A stretch of DNA of 64,000 nt, taken from Tetragonia tetragonoides. Its lineage: Eukaryota > Streptophyta > Magnoliopsida > Caryophyllales > Aizoaceae. The notes under the pieces are model-generated. The model had not been told where the DNA came from and made no database searches. It was given only the letters and a program-made list of their open reading frames with translations. The stretch is taken from positions 4,197,501-4,261,500 of the forward strand of contig CM076147.1 of the NCBI GenBank assembly GCA_038025085.1. Reading direction: 5' to 3'. Position 1 is the first letter of the stretch. Every line of letters starts with the position of its first letter. Position numbers and translations under genes: made by a program. This document shows positions 8,964 to 20,581 of this stretch, piece by piece.

Positions 8964-10645
8964 ATCCTCGGAGTAGCATTTGGAGAGATAGTGGTTGCAT
9001 TCAAGGCTTCTAGCACGACCCTTCTATGAGTGATAGAAGTGGTCAATAATTGCCAAATAGATATGCCAGCTTTGGTCTTTTGCAATTGCCTAAGGATATT
9101 AGTTCCATCATCTTCCTTAGTCGCCTCTCTTTGGGTTGGATCTCTATTGGGGATTGATATGGGCTCTACAAGTTGGATTTGAGATGGATCCATGTAGATG
9201 TTCTCGGGCCTGAACTGGCGGCCCGACCTTGTGAGGTAGTTCAAAGCCTTGTCATCGTCATCTTTCTCGTCATCGGAGATGTCATACCATGCTTTGCCAT
9301 TGGCTATGTCATGGACTTGAGGAGTTAGCACATCTTCGGGATCAGTATATTGTCCATTATCCTCTTCATCACTATCCAAAAGGCCACAAATGTCTAGCGT
9401 GGGCCTTGGGCTTGGGTAAGGTGGTATTGCTTGCCCAATAGGAGTGATTAGGTAGGGTGGATCGAATCCTTCCTCTATGTCAATGGCGAAAGAGTTTCCA
9501 AGGGGATTATTATTGTTGTTAGGCGGTGGTGCGTCCTTAGGCAATGGTATGGTGCCATTGTCGAACAAATCTTGAATTTTCTCCTTGAGAGTGTAGCATT
9601 TCTCGGTGTCGTGCCCACGACCTCTATGGTATTTGCAGAATGCGGATTCATTCCAATATGGTGATCTTTTCTCTACGGGTGGATCGGGAGTATGCCCAAT
9701 AGGGTGCAAGTAGTCTCCTTTGACTAACTTGTCTAGAACTTTGATATAAGGCATCCCAAGGGGAGTAAACCTTATCGGGCGCCTGTCAGCAATGACATTC
9801 ACCTCATTTCCTCTAGTTGTAGAGGCATGATTGGTATTGATGTATTTCTTTTCCTTGTAGCCACTCGTGTTGTTATTGTAAGTGACCTTGTTCTTCCCTT
9901 TTTGGAGTTGGACATCTTCAATGGCCATGCCTACTTCAATTAGTTGGGCATAAGTGGTTATGGGCTGAAACTTCATGTGTTCACAATATTCATACGCCAA
10001 GTTTTGGACTAGCATTCTAATATGATCACTTTCAGATGGACGATCAATCATTTCAGCAACCTTGGTCCTCCATCTTCTCACGAAGTTGGTTAATCCTTCT
10101 TTGTCACCTTGCTTGGTGATGTCCAGTTCTCTCAATGTCATGGGAGGCAAGACATTATCAGCATATCTCTCTAAGAAAAGAGTAGACAAATCTTCCCACT
10201 TCTGTAGCTTTTGAGTGGGTAGCTTGAAGAACCAGGCCCTAACAGCAGGGTCTAAGGTTTGGGGAAAGAGATGAACATACAACTCTTGTTCAATGCCTCT
10301 AATTCCCAATGTAGTGGTAAAAGCTCTAATATAATCTTGTGGATCATCAGTTCCTTTGAATGTGGGAACTTCAGGCATGGAAAACTTAGTGGGCAATTTT
10401 TCCTTGATGTGGGGAGCATAGCCTTCGGAATTGATAATCATGTCATTATAGACACGACTCTTGCCTAGAACGGACTCAAGCCTATTCAGCTTAGCTTGGA
10501 CCTCTTTAGTGGAGGGCTCAGTCTTATCTTCATTTGGTTTGGGCTCATCTTCATCCCTAGTAAAGGGATCCAACTTAGCGACACGGGCTTCCATGTCAGT
10601 GAATCTAGCATTCATGGCGACCAATAGGGCCAGAAGGTTGTCCAT
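8861..10645 (-). CDS. Tat Gag polyprotein (594-residue frame)
   Basis: A long open frame begins at 10645 (MDNLLALLVAMNARF) with a coiled-coil-like N-terminus. The retrotransposon gag domain follows (DYIRAFTTTLGIRG...WFFKLPTQKLQKWEDLSTLFLERY, about residues 110-230). A Cys/His motif CKYHRGRGHDTEKC lies near residue 345, and the tail is rich in Pro and acidic residues. Gag forms the cytoplasmic particle that packages element RNA. It is the best preserved gene of this element. The last 35 or so residues appear to be out of frame with the original product, as the protease frame overlaps there. It sits downstream of a 1.26 kb leader. Confidence 0.8.
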   Translation of the reverse strand: MDNLLALLVAMNARFTDMEARVAKLDPFTRDEDEPKPNEDKTEPSTKEVQAKLNRLESVLGKSRVYNDMIINSEGYAPHIKEKLPTKFSMPEVPTFKGTDDPQDYIRAFTTTLGIRGIEQELYVHLFPQTLDPAVRAWFFKLPTQKLQKWEDLSTLFLERYADNVLPPMTLRELDITKQGDKEGLTNFVRRWRTKVAEMIDRPSESDHIRMLVQNLAYEYCEHMKFQPITTYAQLIEVGMAIEDVQLQKGKNKVTYNNNTSGYKEKKYINTNHASTTRGNEVNVIADRRPIRFTPLGMPYIKVLDKLVKGDYLHPIGHTPDPPVEKRSPYWNESAFCKYHRGRGHDTEKCYTLKEKIQDLFDNGTIPLPKDAPPPNNNNNPLGNSFAIDIEEGFDPPYLITPIGQAIPPYPSPRPTLDICGLLDSDEEDNGQYTDPEDVLTPQVHDIANGKAWYDISDDEKDDDDKALNYLTRSGRQFRPENIYMDPSQIQLVEPISIPNRDPTQREATKEDDGTNILRQLQKTKAGISIWQLLTTSITHRRVVLEALNATTISPNATPRIWLASWSKESHPHPSPFLIRIFHLKEFIATKPFI

Positions 10646-11908
10646 CTTTTGGTCAACGGTTCTTTCAGCTTCTCAAGACATAATGGACTTAGGTGAGTTA
10701 GGTGGTGAAGTATGAGGTGACAATGGCGGAGTGCAAAGGTACTCGAGCCAAATGAGGCCCACGAACTGTGCTTGTGGTGAAGGTTTGAATGACAGCTTGC
10801 GGATCAATCTCTTGTTGGACTCGTCCCTCTCCCACCTTTTAGGACCGTGTTCTTTATTCCTACTAATTCTGGAGATAAAAAGGCCCGTTTAAGAAAATAA
10901 GAAATAAATGGAAAACTTCCAAGAAAAGAAAGATTTTATTTTCAAAACAAATGTGGGAAAAGAATCTAGCATTAATCCTCAACGTGACGATTTTTAGGAG
11001 AGACGCGATTTTATGTAAATAGTATATTCCAGTCAATGATCTTTCGACTCTATTAAATTAGAAATTATACTCTTGACTTGTATTATGGAAATGAATAAGG
11101 ACTCTACTCTTGACTTAGATATGGAATAGAATTCCCGAATTCAAGAAAAGGAAAATATACTGTTGACTTGCTTTAAGGAAATAAATAGGACTCGTTTTTA
11201 TTTTGTGAAAGATCATTGACGGGAATATATTATTTGCACGCAATCTAATCCGTATGGAAAAGAACGTCTTCCTAATATGGTCACTAGCATCATCGGAATC
11301 ATACATGGATTCTATTTCCTAAAAAGAGAAGATCCCAGACTCTATTTGTAAACATGACAAAACGCACAAGCACACAAAAGGGAATCCTTCCCAAAACTGG
11401 ATTCAAGAAAATCCTAAGGGGGGATCTAGTCCTAATATTCTATGGAAACTAACCACATAGTAAGGAAACAATCAATCACAATATGGGAAGTAAATCAATT
11501 AGCACCTTGATATGGACTATGGGACCAAATGCAATGGCTTGACACAATCTATTGTTGGATAAGGTGACCCACGACCGGATGCATTTCGTCATCTATGGGA
11601 TGCATAGTAAAACTAAACGTACCATTTTACATATCTCGAATGGAAACATGTAAATGTCATGGGGTGAAACACAAATATGTGCAAGGCAATTCGGACCTAG
11701 TGGGTCACTAACCAAGTCATAGACAATGCTCCAAAAGGTAGATCATATTAAGGTATGGTGATGTCTTTCGACATCTTGCGATGATAACACATGCAAGTGA
11801 ATGATATGGATGCAAAGCAATGAATGTAAAAACATACGGTAGTTGAACCAAATAGCAAAATTAAATTATTGACATGGATAACTTTTTGAATTACACCCTC
11901 TTATTAAA
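10646..11908 (-). other. Untranslated leader of the Tat element
   Basis: This is the stretch between the primer binding site and gag on the minus strand. It is A/T-rich and has no frame longer than about 65 codons. Some Tat elements carry an extra ORF here; I see none. Confidence 0.55.
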
Positions 11909-11926
11909 TCCCCAGTGAAGTCGCCA
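11909..11926 (-). other. Primer binding site of the Tat element
   Basis: On the minus strand TGGCGACTTCACTGGGGA follows the LTR end (...TTCTTACA) after one base. It has the TGG start of a tRNA 3'-end complement. Tat elements often use an arginine tRNA, but I cannot confirm the tRNA here. Confidence 0.65.
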
Positions 11927-12934
11927 CTGTAAGAACCCTCGCCTTTCGGGCGCTAATCGAAATTACTTGATTGGAATTAATGGTTCTTAAATAATACGTC
12001 ATATGCAATATTAATTCAATTGAGATGGGGAAAAATAATTCGCAAGCAATGAAGTCGCCACCAATTTTTAGGAAATAATTGAAAACCATCAAAAAGTGCA
12101 CCCAATTCCTATTGGGAATTGACTCATACCCAAAGGGGCTAAATATTGAGTTCAGGGGTGTAGGTTCGAAATAAACAAAACAAATCTCATCTAAATCGCC
12201 CGAATTAACGGCCTCTACTAAGCCTATCCATGTCAAATATTTATTTAAACTATATGGTTCCACATAAATCCGGTCGTCCAAGATCCTAAATTTAACTAGG
12301 CGGGTTAAAGACAACCAAATTACGTACCGTTATCACTTTGCACAATTTACATCCAATTTACATGCATATTAATTATCAAGCACAAACAAAGGATAAGAGC
12401 AATAATAAAACGCTCCAACCTACCACACTTTGCTAAACGCACCAAGCATTACATATGCACATCAATAAATTTGTTAGTAACTTCAATGGAAGCACAATGC
12501 AAAAATATTAAATTTATGCTAAAATAAATCTAAGAGGTTGCTACATGCATGAATAAACATGAAAAAGATGCAAACTTGCATAAACTAATAAAAAGATGCA
12601 AACTTTAAATTAAACTAACATGCATAATTATTTGCAAAGATCAAAACATGCATAATTATTTAGCCATAATCAAAAGCTAAGTAAAACATGATCATAAACA
12701 ATAAAAGAAAGAGTTGAATAAGAGATTTAGGCCCTCAGGATGGTTAAACTGGACGTTCTATTCGAACGGGACTAGTAGAATTGGAATTGCACTTCAATCT
12801 TGGGTGATAGGTTGGGTGCAATAGCTTGCTTGAATCTTCAAATTCTGAATTCTCTATGATTTGGGGTATTTGTGCTCTCAAATTGCTCTCAAAATTATAA
12901 ACTGACCAACCTCTCAAAAGAGGGTGAAAGGGAA

Positions 12935-12942
12935 TATTTATA
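12935..12942 (-). promoter_or_regulatory. TATA box of the Tat LTR promoter
   Basis: TATAAATA on the minus strand, in the context CTCTATAAATATTCCC, lies downstream of the GC-rich U3 block and about 1 kb upstream of the LTR inner end. Transcription would start near 12905 and run towards gag. Confidence 0.6.
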
Positions 12943-13405
12943 GAGTTAGGGGACGAAATTAGGGGCCTAGGGTTGAAAACCCGGCGCCAAACTCGGCCCA
13001 GCCAAAAACTCAGGCCCAGCAGCTACCTGGAGGGCAGCTGGGGGCCAGCGGCTGCCTTTGAAGCTTAGTGGCTGGCCTAAGGGCCGGCGCTGCCACGCAT
13101 GTGCCGCTGGGTCGTTAGCGTCAGCCGCTCGACCTGGAGGCGCGCGCGTGACTAGGGATTTTTGACTTTTTGTGCTCAGTAAATTACGAAATTGCCCTTG
13201 GGCTGACCCAGGGTGTCGAGATTGAGCGGTTTTGACCCAAATCTTCAAGACGCGACATCTCTTGACCCGGGAGCCTGATTGAAGCAAGGTCAAAGGCGTT
13301 GGAATCCTTATAACAAGGGTTATCCAAAGACTGAGGTTTCAAGGAAGTTGGTTTAGATTTTCGAGCAATGTCCTTTTCTACTTACGTCCATGTTAATCCA
13401 TTACC

Positions 13406-13421
13406 ATCATTATCGGGCTTT
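13406..13421. repeat. Left target-site duplication of LINE-1
   Basis: The 16 bp ATCATTATCGGGCTTT here recurs at 18570-18585. The copy here touches the T-run that is the poly(A) tail of LINE-1 on the minus strand. The last one or two T's could belong to the tail. Confidence 0.85.
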
Positions 13422-13666
13422 TTTTTTGGTTTAAAGATAGCAATGTATTAGATGTAAACTGTCACCTTACAACCTAAAAGCACTAGGATGGAAATAAGCT
13501 ACCTACTATGTAGGGTAACCATCCAATCCTAGCCCTTAGTAAAACTACAATACTTCATACCTCACATAACCTGAACAAAATACTAACCTAACAGGCCAAA
13601 ACTCAAGAACTAATCAAAAGACTAAAACGTCATAAAGCAAACAAATTGTTGTCACACTCTACAGCT

Positions 13667-15996
13667 CTACATTATTCTAGTCAAGATTTGCTTGTCAGAA
13701 CTAGTAATCTTCTTAGGCATCGTTCCTGCTGCTCGACCCTTTACAGCATCCTTGATCTGCATCACTATTGTTGTGTCAGCAACAGATCCTTCCTTGAAAC
13801 ATGCATCATTTCTTGCTCTCGATATCCAATATGTCAGTGCTGCAATAGCAGCTGCTTGAATTCTCTTCTGAAACTTGCTTCCCCTTTGTCTACTGATCCA
13901 GTTCAACATTCCATCTATGCGTGTTGAGGTTGCAGTACATCCCAGCCAATTCTTCACTTCTTCCAGTAGTGATTTTGTTCTTGGACAATCAAAAAACAGG
14001 TGACTGTGAGATTCCTCTGATGTCTTGCAAAAAACACAGTTAGTGTCCCCTGAGTAGAAGCCCATTCTGTGTATTCTATCTCGACTCAACAGTCGTTTTC
14101 CTTGTGCTAACCATAGGCAGAAACTATGCCTTGGCATGCTTACACTCCCCCAAATAAGATTGGCATGTCTCAGCTTGTGAGAATTCCCCATCAACAAACT
14201 ATACCCACTTTTTACAGTGTATACGCCATCAACTGTCAAAGACCAAGTGTTGTCAGCCCTGTAGGCTTGTGAGAACTTGGCCTTGTTTTTGTTCAATTTT
14301 AACCAAGCCCAACAGCTATCAGCTTTGGGTACATATTGCCACAAATCTGTATCTTTCAAAAAGATCCCATTTATCCACCTTACCCACATGTTGTCCTTTT
14401 TTGCAGCAAGATCCCAGATATGCTTCCCATTAAGAGCTATGTTGAAATTCTTGCAATCTTTGAGGTTGAGGTCACCCTCTTTAAAGGGTCTGCAAAAAAT
14501 GTCCCATGCTACTAAGCTGCTTCTTCTTTTTGTTTCATTACCTGTCCATAAAAAGTCTCTGCATTTTTGCTCGATTGCTTTCACCACACCAGCAGGTAGT
14601 ATAAAAACACTAGCCCAGTACACATACAGCGACATGAGAACAGAATTTATCAATTGTGATCTGCCAGCATAAGAGAGATTTTTAGAGGCCCAAACATTCA
14701 ATCTTTTAGTAATCTTCTCCTCCTGACATTCACAATCCAGCTTATTCCCCTTCGAGGGGATAGTGGAACACCTAGATATCTCATAGGAAATACCCCTTCT
14801 TTGAACCCAGATAGTTGCAGCAACTCTCCTTTCAGTATCTTTGTCACTCCTGCAATATAGATATGTGATTTCTCTGTATTTGCCTTTAAACCAGTGACTT
14901 GGGAAAAATATGAAAAGCATTCCATAATTTTTGTCACAGATTTTTTTGTAGCTTTACAGAACACCATGAGATCATCAGCGAAGCATAAGTGATTGAGTTG
15001 CACAGCTTTGCACATTGGATGATATTGGAAGTCAGGGGTTTGACTCACCATTTTCAGTAACCTAGACAGAAACTCCATTACAAGAACAAAGATCAAAGGT
15101 GACATGGGGTCACCTTGTCTAATTCCCCTTTTAGCTTCAAGATAGCCCTTGCACTCACCATTCAAGCTAACTGAGAAGCTAGCACTCTGTATACAAGCCA
15201 TAAGCCAATTGCTAAATTTCTGAGGAAAACCATACCCTATCAACATTTCCACCAAAAACTCCCAATGAATGGTATCATATGCCTTCCTCAAGTCTATCTT
15301 CATTAAACACCTAGGGGTTGCATTCTTCCTTCTATAGTGCCTAATTAGGTCTTGACATATCATGATATTGTGTACTATGGATCTATTTGAAACGAAAGCA
15401 CCTTGATTTAAAGAAATTAATCCAGGCAATACTTTTGCTAATCTACCACAAAGCACCTTCGAAATGCATTTATACACTATATTGCAGCATGCTATTGGAC
15501 GAAAATCAGATGCAAGTGTAGGATTTTGTACCTTAGGCACCAAGCACAATGTTGTTGAATTAATCTGCTTCAACATCTTTCCTGAGGCAAAAAAATCTTT
15601 GATAGCAGCACCAACCTCCTCACCAACTATCTCCCATGCTTCTTTAAAAAATCCGCTGCTAAACCCATCTGGTCCTGGGCTCTTATCACTGTCAATTGAG
15701 AACATTGCAGTTTTTATCTCCTCTTGACTCACAGGCTAAATGAGTTTAATTTGCTGTTCAGTTGATAATTTATCCTCTGCTGCAAATATGAATTCAGCAG
15801 CCTGTACTCTATCTGATTCCTTCACTCCAAGCATTCCTTTGTAAAAATTAACCAATTCATCAAAGATCTTCTCTCTATCTGTTATCTCCACCCCTGCTGC
15901 ATTCTTCAGAGAATAAACCCTGTTTCTTTGATTTCTTTGCTTCATTATTGCATGAAAAAACTTGGTATTGTCATCTCCTAATTGCACCCATTTCAT
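13667..15996 (-). pseudogene. LINE-1 ORF2, RT and C-terminal zinc region
   Basis: From 15996 the frame has the pre-RT motif WVQLGDDNTKFFHA, then a TAG at about 15736. RT blocks follow: SPGPDGFSSGFFKEAW, LISLNQGAFVSNRS, MKIDLRKAYDTIHWEFL, KRGIRQGDPMSPLIF and the catalytic FADD near 14970. A frameshift near 14750 leads into the frame 14920-13667, which carries the L1 thumb region (WASKNLSYAGRSQLINSVL) and the zf-RVT-like segment with Cys/His pairs (CVFCKTSEESHSHLFFDCP). It would carry out target-primed reverse transcription. It is broken but recognisable over its full length. Confidence 0.85.
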
Positions 15997-17056
15997 CTTG
16001 CTTTTTCAAAAATGATTCTGCAGCAAAATTTATTTCCCATAACTGATTTCTAGCATTTTTCTCTTCATGTTGCAACTGTATATCATCAGGTCTATTATTT
16101 GCATCAACCTGAGCTTGTTGCATGATCCTCCTAGCTAGTTCAACTCTAGCCAAAACATCTGAATATTCATCTTTATTCAGTTTCTGTAATACTTTCCTTA
16201 CAGCCTTCAGCTTGTGGCATAACTGATACATTCTGGTACCTCTTGTTTCTTCTTGCCAGGCTTGTGCAACTAAAACCTTGAAGTTTGGGTTTGTACTCCA
16301 CATATTAAAATATCTGAAACTGCCTTTTCTCGCTCACATGCTGTCAGTGTGAGGAGAATAGGTGAGTGATCAGATACCCCTTCAGGAAGAAAAACTACAG
16401 AGCTATGATCAAACTTTTGCAGCCATTGACAATTTGCAAAAAGCCCAATCAATCTTTGAATACACCCGCACTCCATTTTCATGCCTGTTATTCCAAGTAT
16501 ATCTGCTTCCAGACCAGCTCAACTCTATTAAGAATCTTTGTTCAATGCAGTTACGAAAATCTATTGTTTCAGCATGAGTCACAGTCACACCCCCCACTCT
16601 ATCTTCATATCTCATCACATTATTAAAATCCCCTGCTATAATCCAAGGAATTGAGCAAGTATTTGCAAAGTCCCTTATCTCCTGCCATAAGCATTTCTTC
16701 TCCTCCTTTTCATTGAAACCATATACCACACTGATCATAAACTTCTCATTAAGCCTCACATTAGTCACTTGACATGTGACCATCTTTTCAGAAGAATGCA
16801 AAATCTGTACTGAATACACATGAGGCAGCCATCTTATCCATATTCTTCCCAGATAATGGTTATTGAGATTTATGAAAGATTTCCAACTTTCTAAACAACT
16901 ATTTTTGCATTTTTCAAAATTAACTTGTCTAATTTTGGTTTCTACAAATGCAACAAAACCAACTTTATTCTTCTTGAAAAAAAGAGCAACCTCTTTTTGC
17001 TTATTAGGCCCATTGAGGCCTCTCACATTCCAAATAACTAAACTATCCATGACCAT
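15971..17056 (-). pseudogene. LINE-1 ORF2, apurinic-type endonuclease part
   Basis: The frame starts at 17056 (MVMDSLVIWNVRGLN), overlapping the end of ORF1 by 14 bp. The endonuclease motifs are WNVRGL, FVETK, VVYGFN, IAGDFNNV and finally SDHSPILL. A one-base gain in a T-run near 16433 shifts the frame before SDHSP. Further shifts lie near 16325 and 15990, so the link to RT is broken three times. The enzyme would nick the target DNA to prime reverse transcription. Confidence 0.8.
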
Positions 17057-18449
17057 CTGGTGGAATTATTTTTTCCCCACCTTGTTGCATATCAACATTC
17101 AAACTGGTCACTTCTACATCATTCAATGCAACAAAAGAGTTATGTATTGGTGTTACCTCCACTGCCTCTCCATTCTGCACAGGAACAACCCTTGCATTCT
17201 CTCGATTGTGTCTTTGTTGCCCTTGATTTTGCCTTCCATCTCTACCTCTTCCCACATTTTGCCTAAAACCTTGCCTGCCTCTTCCTCTCCCTGCAGGCTG
17301 CCACTCCAGTTGTCTTGGCTGTTGTATATGCCTTGCTGGTTCTGGTATTCTTTCATTAACCACAGGCTGCACAGGTGCTGGTGTCCTGTGAGTGACCCCC
17401 ACTCCCTGTTTATTCTTACATTCTGCTTCAATGTGGCCATATTGATGACAAAAAGCACATACAATAGGCTTCCAATCGTAATCCACAGCCTGTTCCACCA
17501 CATTACCCCTTTCATTTTTGAGCAACACCTTGTCTGGGAATTCAGAATCTATATCCACTTCAATCAACACCCTTGCAAAATTGATCCCCACCTTCAACTC
17601 AGTATTTTTATCCGCCATCATAGGCCTGCCTATGAGGCTAGACACCTTGCTCAGCCCCGTTGCATTCCAATACTTGACATCTAAACCAGGGAATTTTACC
17701 CAAATTGGAACAGATGTAGGTTCCTCTTTGGCATAATTTACCCTTGCAGACCAAGGTCTCACTATCAATGGCTTATTGTCAAAGTGGAAAACCCCTTCCT
17801 ACAAGATAGCATCCCTATGTTCCACAGAATCAAACCTAACCAAGACAATCCCATTACTCATCATTGCTATCTTCCTCATACCCCGATTAGCCCATATCCT
17901 TCTCAAAAACCCACTAAAGACACTAACAGGAGGTCTAGCACCCAGGACATAGCAAACTAACGCCTGACTCCAATATTCAATTTCTGATTTAATGTCATCC
18001 AAATGAATTTCCCCAATTCTTTTCCCTTCAATAACAACAGGTTCAATGTATTCTAAGCAAAAACCAGCATTTTTAAGTTTTGAGATATCAAAATTCTCCC
18101 AAGCAGATGGATTACCTTGTTCAGAGTCTGCTCTCTCCTCCGCTGCAACCTCATCTGCCCAGGAGCCCCTTGCTTTAGCTTGTTCTTGTAATTTCGATAA
18201 CCATGAATTAATCTTCTCCCTCGCCAGCTCAATTTGTTGAACCGAGCCATTTTGGACTCCAGGGGTCAAAATCTCAAATGCATTCAGCTCGTCAGCTAGA
18301 TTTCTCACTACTCTATCCAAATTAGGTCTTTCGGTGCTATGTAAGCTATCTGGGATTGCCATTTCGATTGTGTTAATGATTTGCTCTTCTTTATCATTAC
18401 CTTCAACCTCCTTCTCGTTTCCCCTCTTAGTGTTATTCTTCCTCACCAT
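17043..18449 (-). pseudogene. LINE-1 ORF1, DUF4283-like/zinc-knuckle protein
   Basis: The likely start is the ATG at 18449 (MVRKNNTKRG); upstream codons are in frame but lie in the leader. The middle part (SQALVCYVLGARPPVSVFSGFLRRIW) resembles the DUF4283 region of plant LINE ORF1 proteins. The end has a CCHC zinc knuckle (CAFCHQYGHIEAEC) and Gln/Arg-rich tail. One in-frame TAG at about 17799 interrupts an otherwise continuous frame of 468 codons. ORF1 proteins bind the LINE RNA. Confidence 0.8.
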
Positions 18450-18569
18450 GAACTCAGTGCAAGATAGCAAGGGTGCTAACGTGGTCTGGGAGAGAGAGTG
18501 TGAAACCTAGAGAGAGAAACATTTTTTCCTCTTATTGGTGTTATTGTTTTTCATTCATTTTTTCCTCTT

Positions 18570-18585
18570 ATCATTATCGGGCTTT
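18570..18585. repeat. Right target-site duplication of LINE-1
   Basis: Exact second copy of the 16 bp at 13406-13421, at the 5' end of LINE-1. Confidence 0.85.
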
Positions 18586-18652
18586 GCGGTGCCAGGGGAT
18601 GAGAACCGATTAGGGTGTCTACACTTTGTCAAAGGGAGAACTATTTTTGACA
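18586..18652 (-). repeat. Tat 5' LTR, outer part
   Basis: This is the first 67 bp of the LTR on the minus strand, starting TGTCAAAAATAG at 18652. LINE-2 coding sequence resumes at the next base. The expected 5 bp target duplication partner, ATGAG (18653-18657), would lie off the window. Confidence 0.7.
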
Positions 18653-18653
18653 A

Positions 18654-20061
18654 TGAGCAAAACACTATGGGAGAAAAGCTCCATCTCCTAGAGTGATTAT
18701 GAAGATAGACATTAGAAAAGCATATGATACCTTGAGTTGGTCTTTCCTTAAGCATGTGCTAGAGATGTATGGTTTTCTTGCTCAATTTAGAAACTGGATT
18801 ATGACTTGTGTCACCTCTGCCAGATTTTCCATATGTGTTAATGGGTGCCCTAGAGGTTTGTTTGATGGTAAGAGAGGGTTGAGGCAAGGGGATCCTCTGT
18901 CTCCGTATTTGTTTGTCTTGTGCATGGAAGGGCTCTCTAGAATACTCAGATTAGCTAGAGAGAAAAAAGAACTCCTCACCCACCCAAAGTGTGCAAAGCT
19001 GGGCATTAGCCACTTAATTTTTGCTGATGACTTCTTGTTGTTCACCAAGGGAGAAAAAACTTCAGTTAAAGGGGCTGTAAACTGTCTGAATCAGTTCTCT
19101 GCAATGTCTGGACTGGAGGCTAATCCGGACAAGACAAACATTTTCTTCGGATGGGTGTCTACTAGACTGAATAGGAGGATTAGGGATGAGACTGACTTTA
19201 AGGAGGGTATGCTACCTATAAGATACCTGGGATTACCTCTGAATTCTGCTAGAATCACGGCTGCTATGTGTCATAGTCAGGTGGAGAACATTACAAAGAA
19301 GTTGAAGCACTGTGATACTCACTTGCTATCCTATACAGGGAAAGTTCAGCTAGTAAACTCAGTTATTTTTGGCATCCAGAATTTTTGGGGATCAGCTTTT
19401 TTGCTACCTCAGGAGGTGCTTCAAAATATTACCAAACTGTGCAGGGATTTTATCTGGGGTAGTAGAGTTGACAAAAGGAGAATGGTTTTTATGTCTTGGG
19501 ACAAGATGTGTTTGAACAAAAGAAAGGGTGGTTTTGGCATTAAAGAAGCTCTGAGCTGGAATCGAGCCCTACCTTTAAACTGGGTGCGTGTATAAGATCA
19601 AATCACAGCAGGCTTCTGTATGGGTGGATTGGACTGAAAAATACTATCTCAAAGGTGAGAGCATCTGGGACATTCAAGCTAGACCTATTGATTCTTGGGG
19701 CTGGAAAAGACTTTTAAGTCTAAGGGACTACCTAATTCATATGGCACGGAGCAAACAGGAAGCCAGTGATTTGGTGAGTTCTTGGCACCATAATGGGAAA
19801 TACAAAGTGTCTAAAGCTTATGAGGATCTGAATGGGAAAACACCTGCCTGCGATTGGTTCACAACTGTATGGGATAAAGCTCCAGTGCCTAAGCATAGGA
19901 TCACAGCTTGCATGGCAGTGCACAGTTCTCTAGCAATTGTTGATAACATATGCAGGAGGGGGGTGGCTTTAGTCAACAGATGCTCTCTCTGTTTGCAGGA
20001 AAGTGAGAGCTATAGACATCTTTTCTTTGAGTGTGATGTTAGCAGATAGGTGTGGCAGCAT
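18654..20061 (+). pseudogene. LINE-2 reverse transcriptase fragment
   Basis: RT motifs are present in order: IMKIDIRKAYDTLSWSFL, KRGLRQGDPLSPYLFVLCMEGLSR, and the FADD box (LIFADDFLLF) near 19020. Then come NPDKTNIFFG, IRYLGLPL and the thumb TGKVQLVNSV. A frameshift near 19588 separates this from VWVDWTEKYYLKG and the C-terminal Cys/His segment (CSLCLQESESYRHLFFECD). A TAG at about 20047 precedes the copia-1 insertion. The protein is close in plan to LINE-1 ORF2 but is a different copy on the opposite strand. Confidence 0.8.
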
Positions 20062-20360
20062 TGTTAGTTTATAATTGAAGTTTAGTCAAGTCTTTTATAT
20101 AATTATTGATTATTAATTATGTAAGTGAAAAGGTATGTTTAAATGGTAGTTATTTAGTTAGGTTAGTTATGGTGACTATTCAAGGTATCTATTTAAAGTG
20201 CCTATTCAAGGTACCTCTTCAAGGTGCCTCTTCATTTAAAGTGCCTATTCAAGGTACCTCTTCAAGGTGCCTCTTCATGATATGTATTTTCTATAAATAG
20301 GATATGATGTAAACAATTTCATATATTCAAAAGTTGTGTATTTTCTTCCATAAACTAATA
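20062..20360 (+). repeat. Copia-1 5' LTR
   Basis: A 299 bp LTR begins TGTTAG and ends ACTAATA. It differs from the 3' LTR at only one base (G at 20243, A at 24792). It contains a tandem 36 bp repeat of TTCAAGGTACCTC-type units and a TATA box (TATAAATA, about 20292). The 5 bp target duplication AGCAT is at 20057-20061 and 24910-24914. Confidence 0.9.
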
Positions 20361-20372
20361 TGGTATCAGAGC
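20361..20372 (+). other. Copia-1 primer binding site
   Basis: TGGTATCAGAGC directly follows the 5' LTR. It is the usual complement of the 3' end of initiator methionine tRNA. Confidence 0.9.
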
Positions 20373-20581
20373 CTCTCTTTTAAAATATCCTCCATTCATC
20401 CGCTGCAAAGTCATTGCCTAACATACAACAATCTCCCTCATACAACAAGTGAAGAATTTTGAAGCACTTCCCTGTCATCCATTATCAAAGCCTCAGTATT
20501 TAAAAAAAAAAAAAAAAAAAAAACAAAGGAAGTGCAGAGGTAATCTTACTGTGAGAGAACAGAAGGTATTTTTTGGAGATC

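Larger units (their letters stand above)
11928..13421 (-). repeat. Tat 5' LTR, inner part
   Basis: The LTR ends in ...TTCTTACA (minus strand) beside the primer binding site. The U3 part has a GC-rich block (12965-13145) and a TATA box at 12935-12942. LINE-1 splits the LTR at 13406-13421. With the outer part at 18586-18652 the LTR is about 1.56 kb. Confidence 0.75.
13422..18569 (-). mobile_element. LINE-1: near full-length L1-type LINE
   Basis: The element has a short 5' leader (about 120 bp), ORF1, ORF2 and a 3' UTR ending in a short A-run (T's at 13421-13427 on the plus strand). The 16 bp target-site duplications are at 13406-13421 and 18570-18585. It lies inside the Tat LTR, so it is younger than the Tat insertion. 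Several indels and stops inactivate ORF2. The 3' UTR runs from about 13422 to 13666. A 15 bp direct repeat, ATTTTTTCCTCTTAT, lies in the leader at about 18523 and 18557. Confidence 0.85.
4000..18652 (-). mobile_element. Tat-lineage Ty3/gypsy retrotransposon (5' part; 3' end off window)
   Basis: Read on the minus strand the order is LTR, primer binding site, leader, gag, protease, RT, RNase H, second RNase H, integrase. A second, archaeal-type RNase H between RNase H and integrase is the mark of the Tat lineage (Ogre, Retand and relatives). The LTR outer end is TGTCAAAAAT... at 18652 and the inner end ...TTCTTACA at 11928. The LTR is split by LINE-1. Without LINE-1 the visible part is at least 9.5 kb, and more if the antisense genes at 1-3793 belong to it. 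Many stops and frameshifts make it non-autonomous. It interrupts LINE-2 at 18653. The 3' LTR was not found, so the right end of the minus-strand element lies left of base 1 or is lost. Confidence 0.75.

Noticed and set aside
20106..20300. Small frame repeated at 24655-24849
   Set aside because: Identical because it lies in the two copia-1 LTRs; no sign of coding use.
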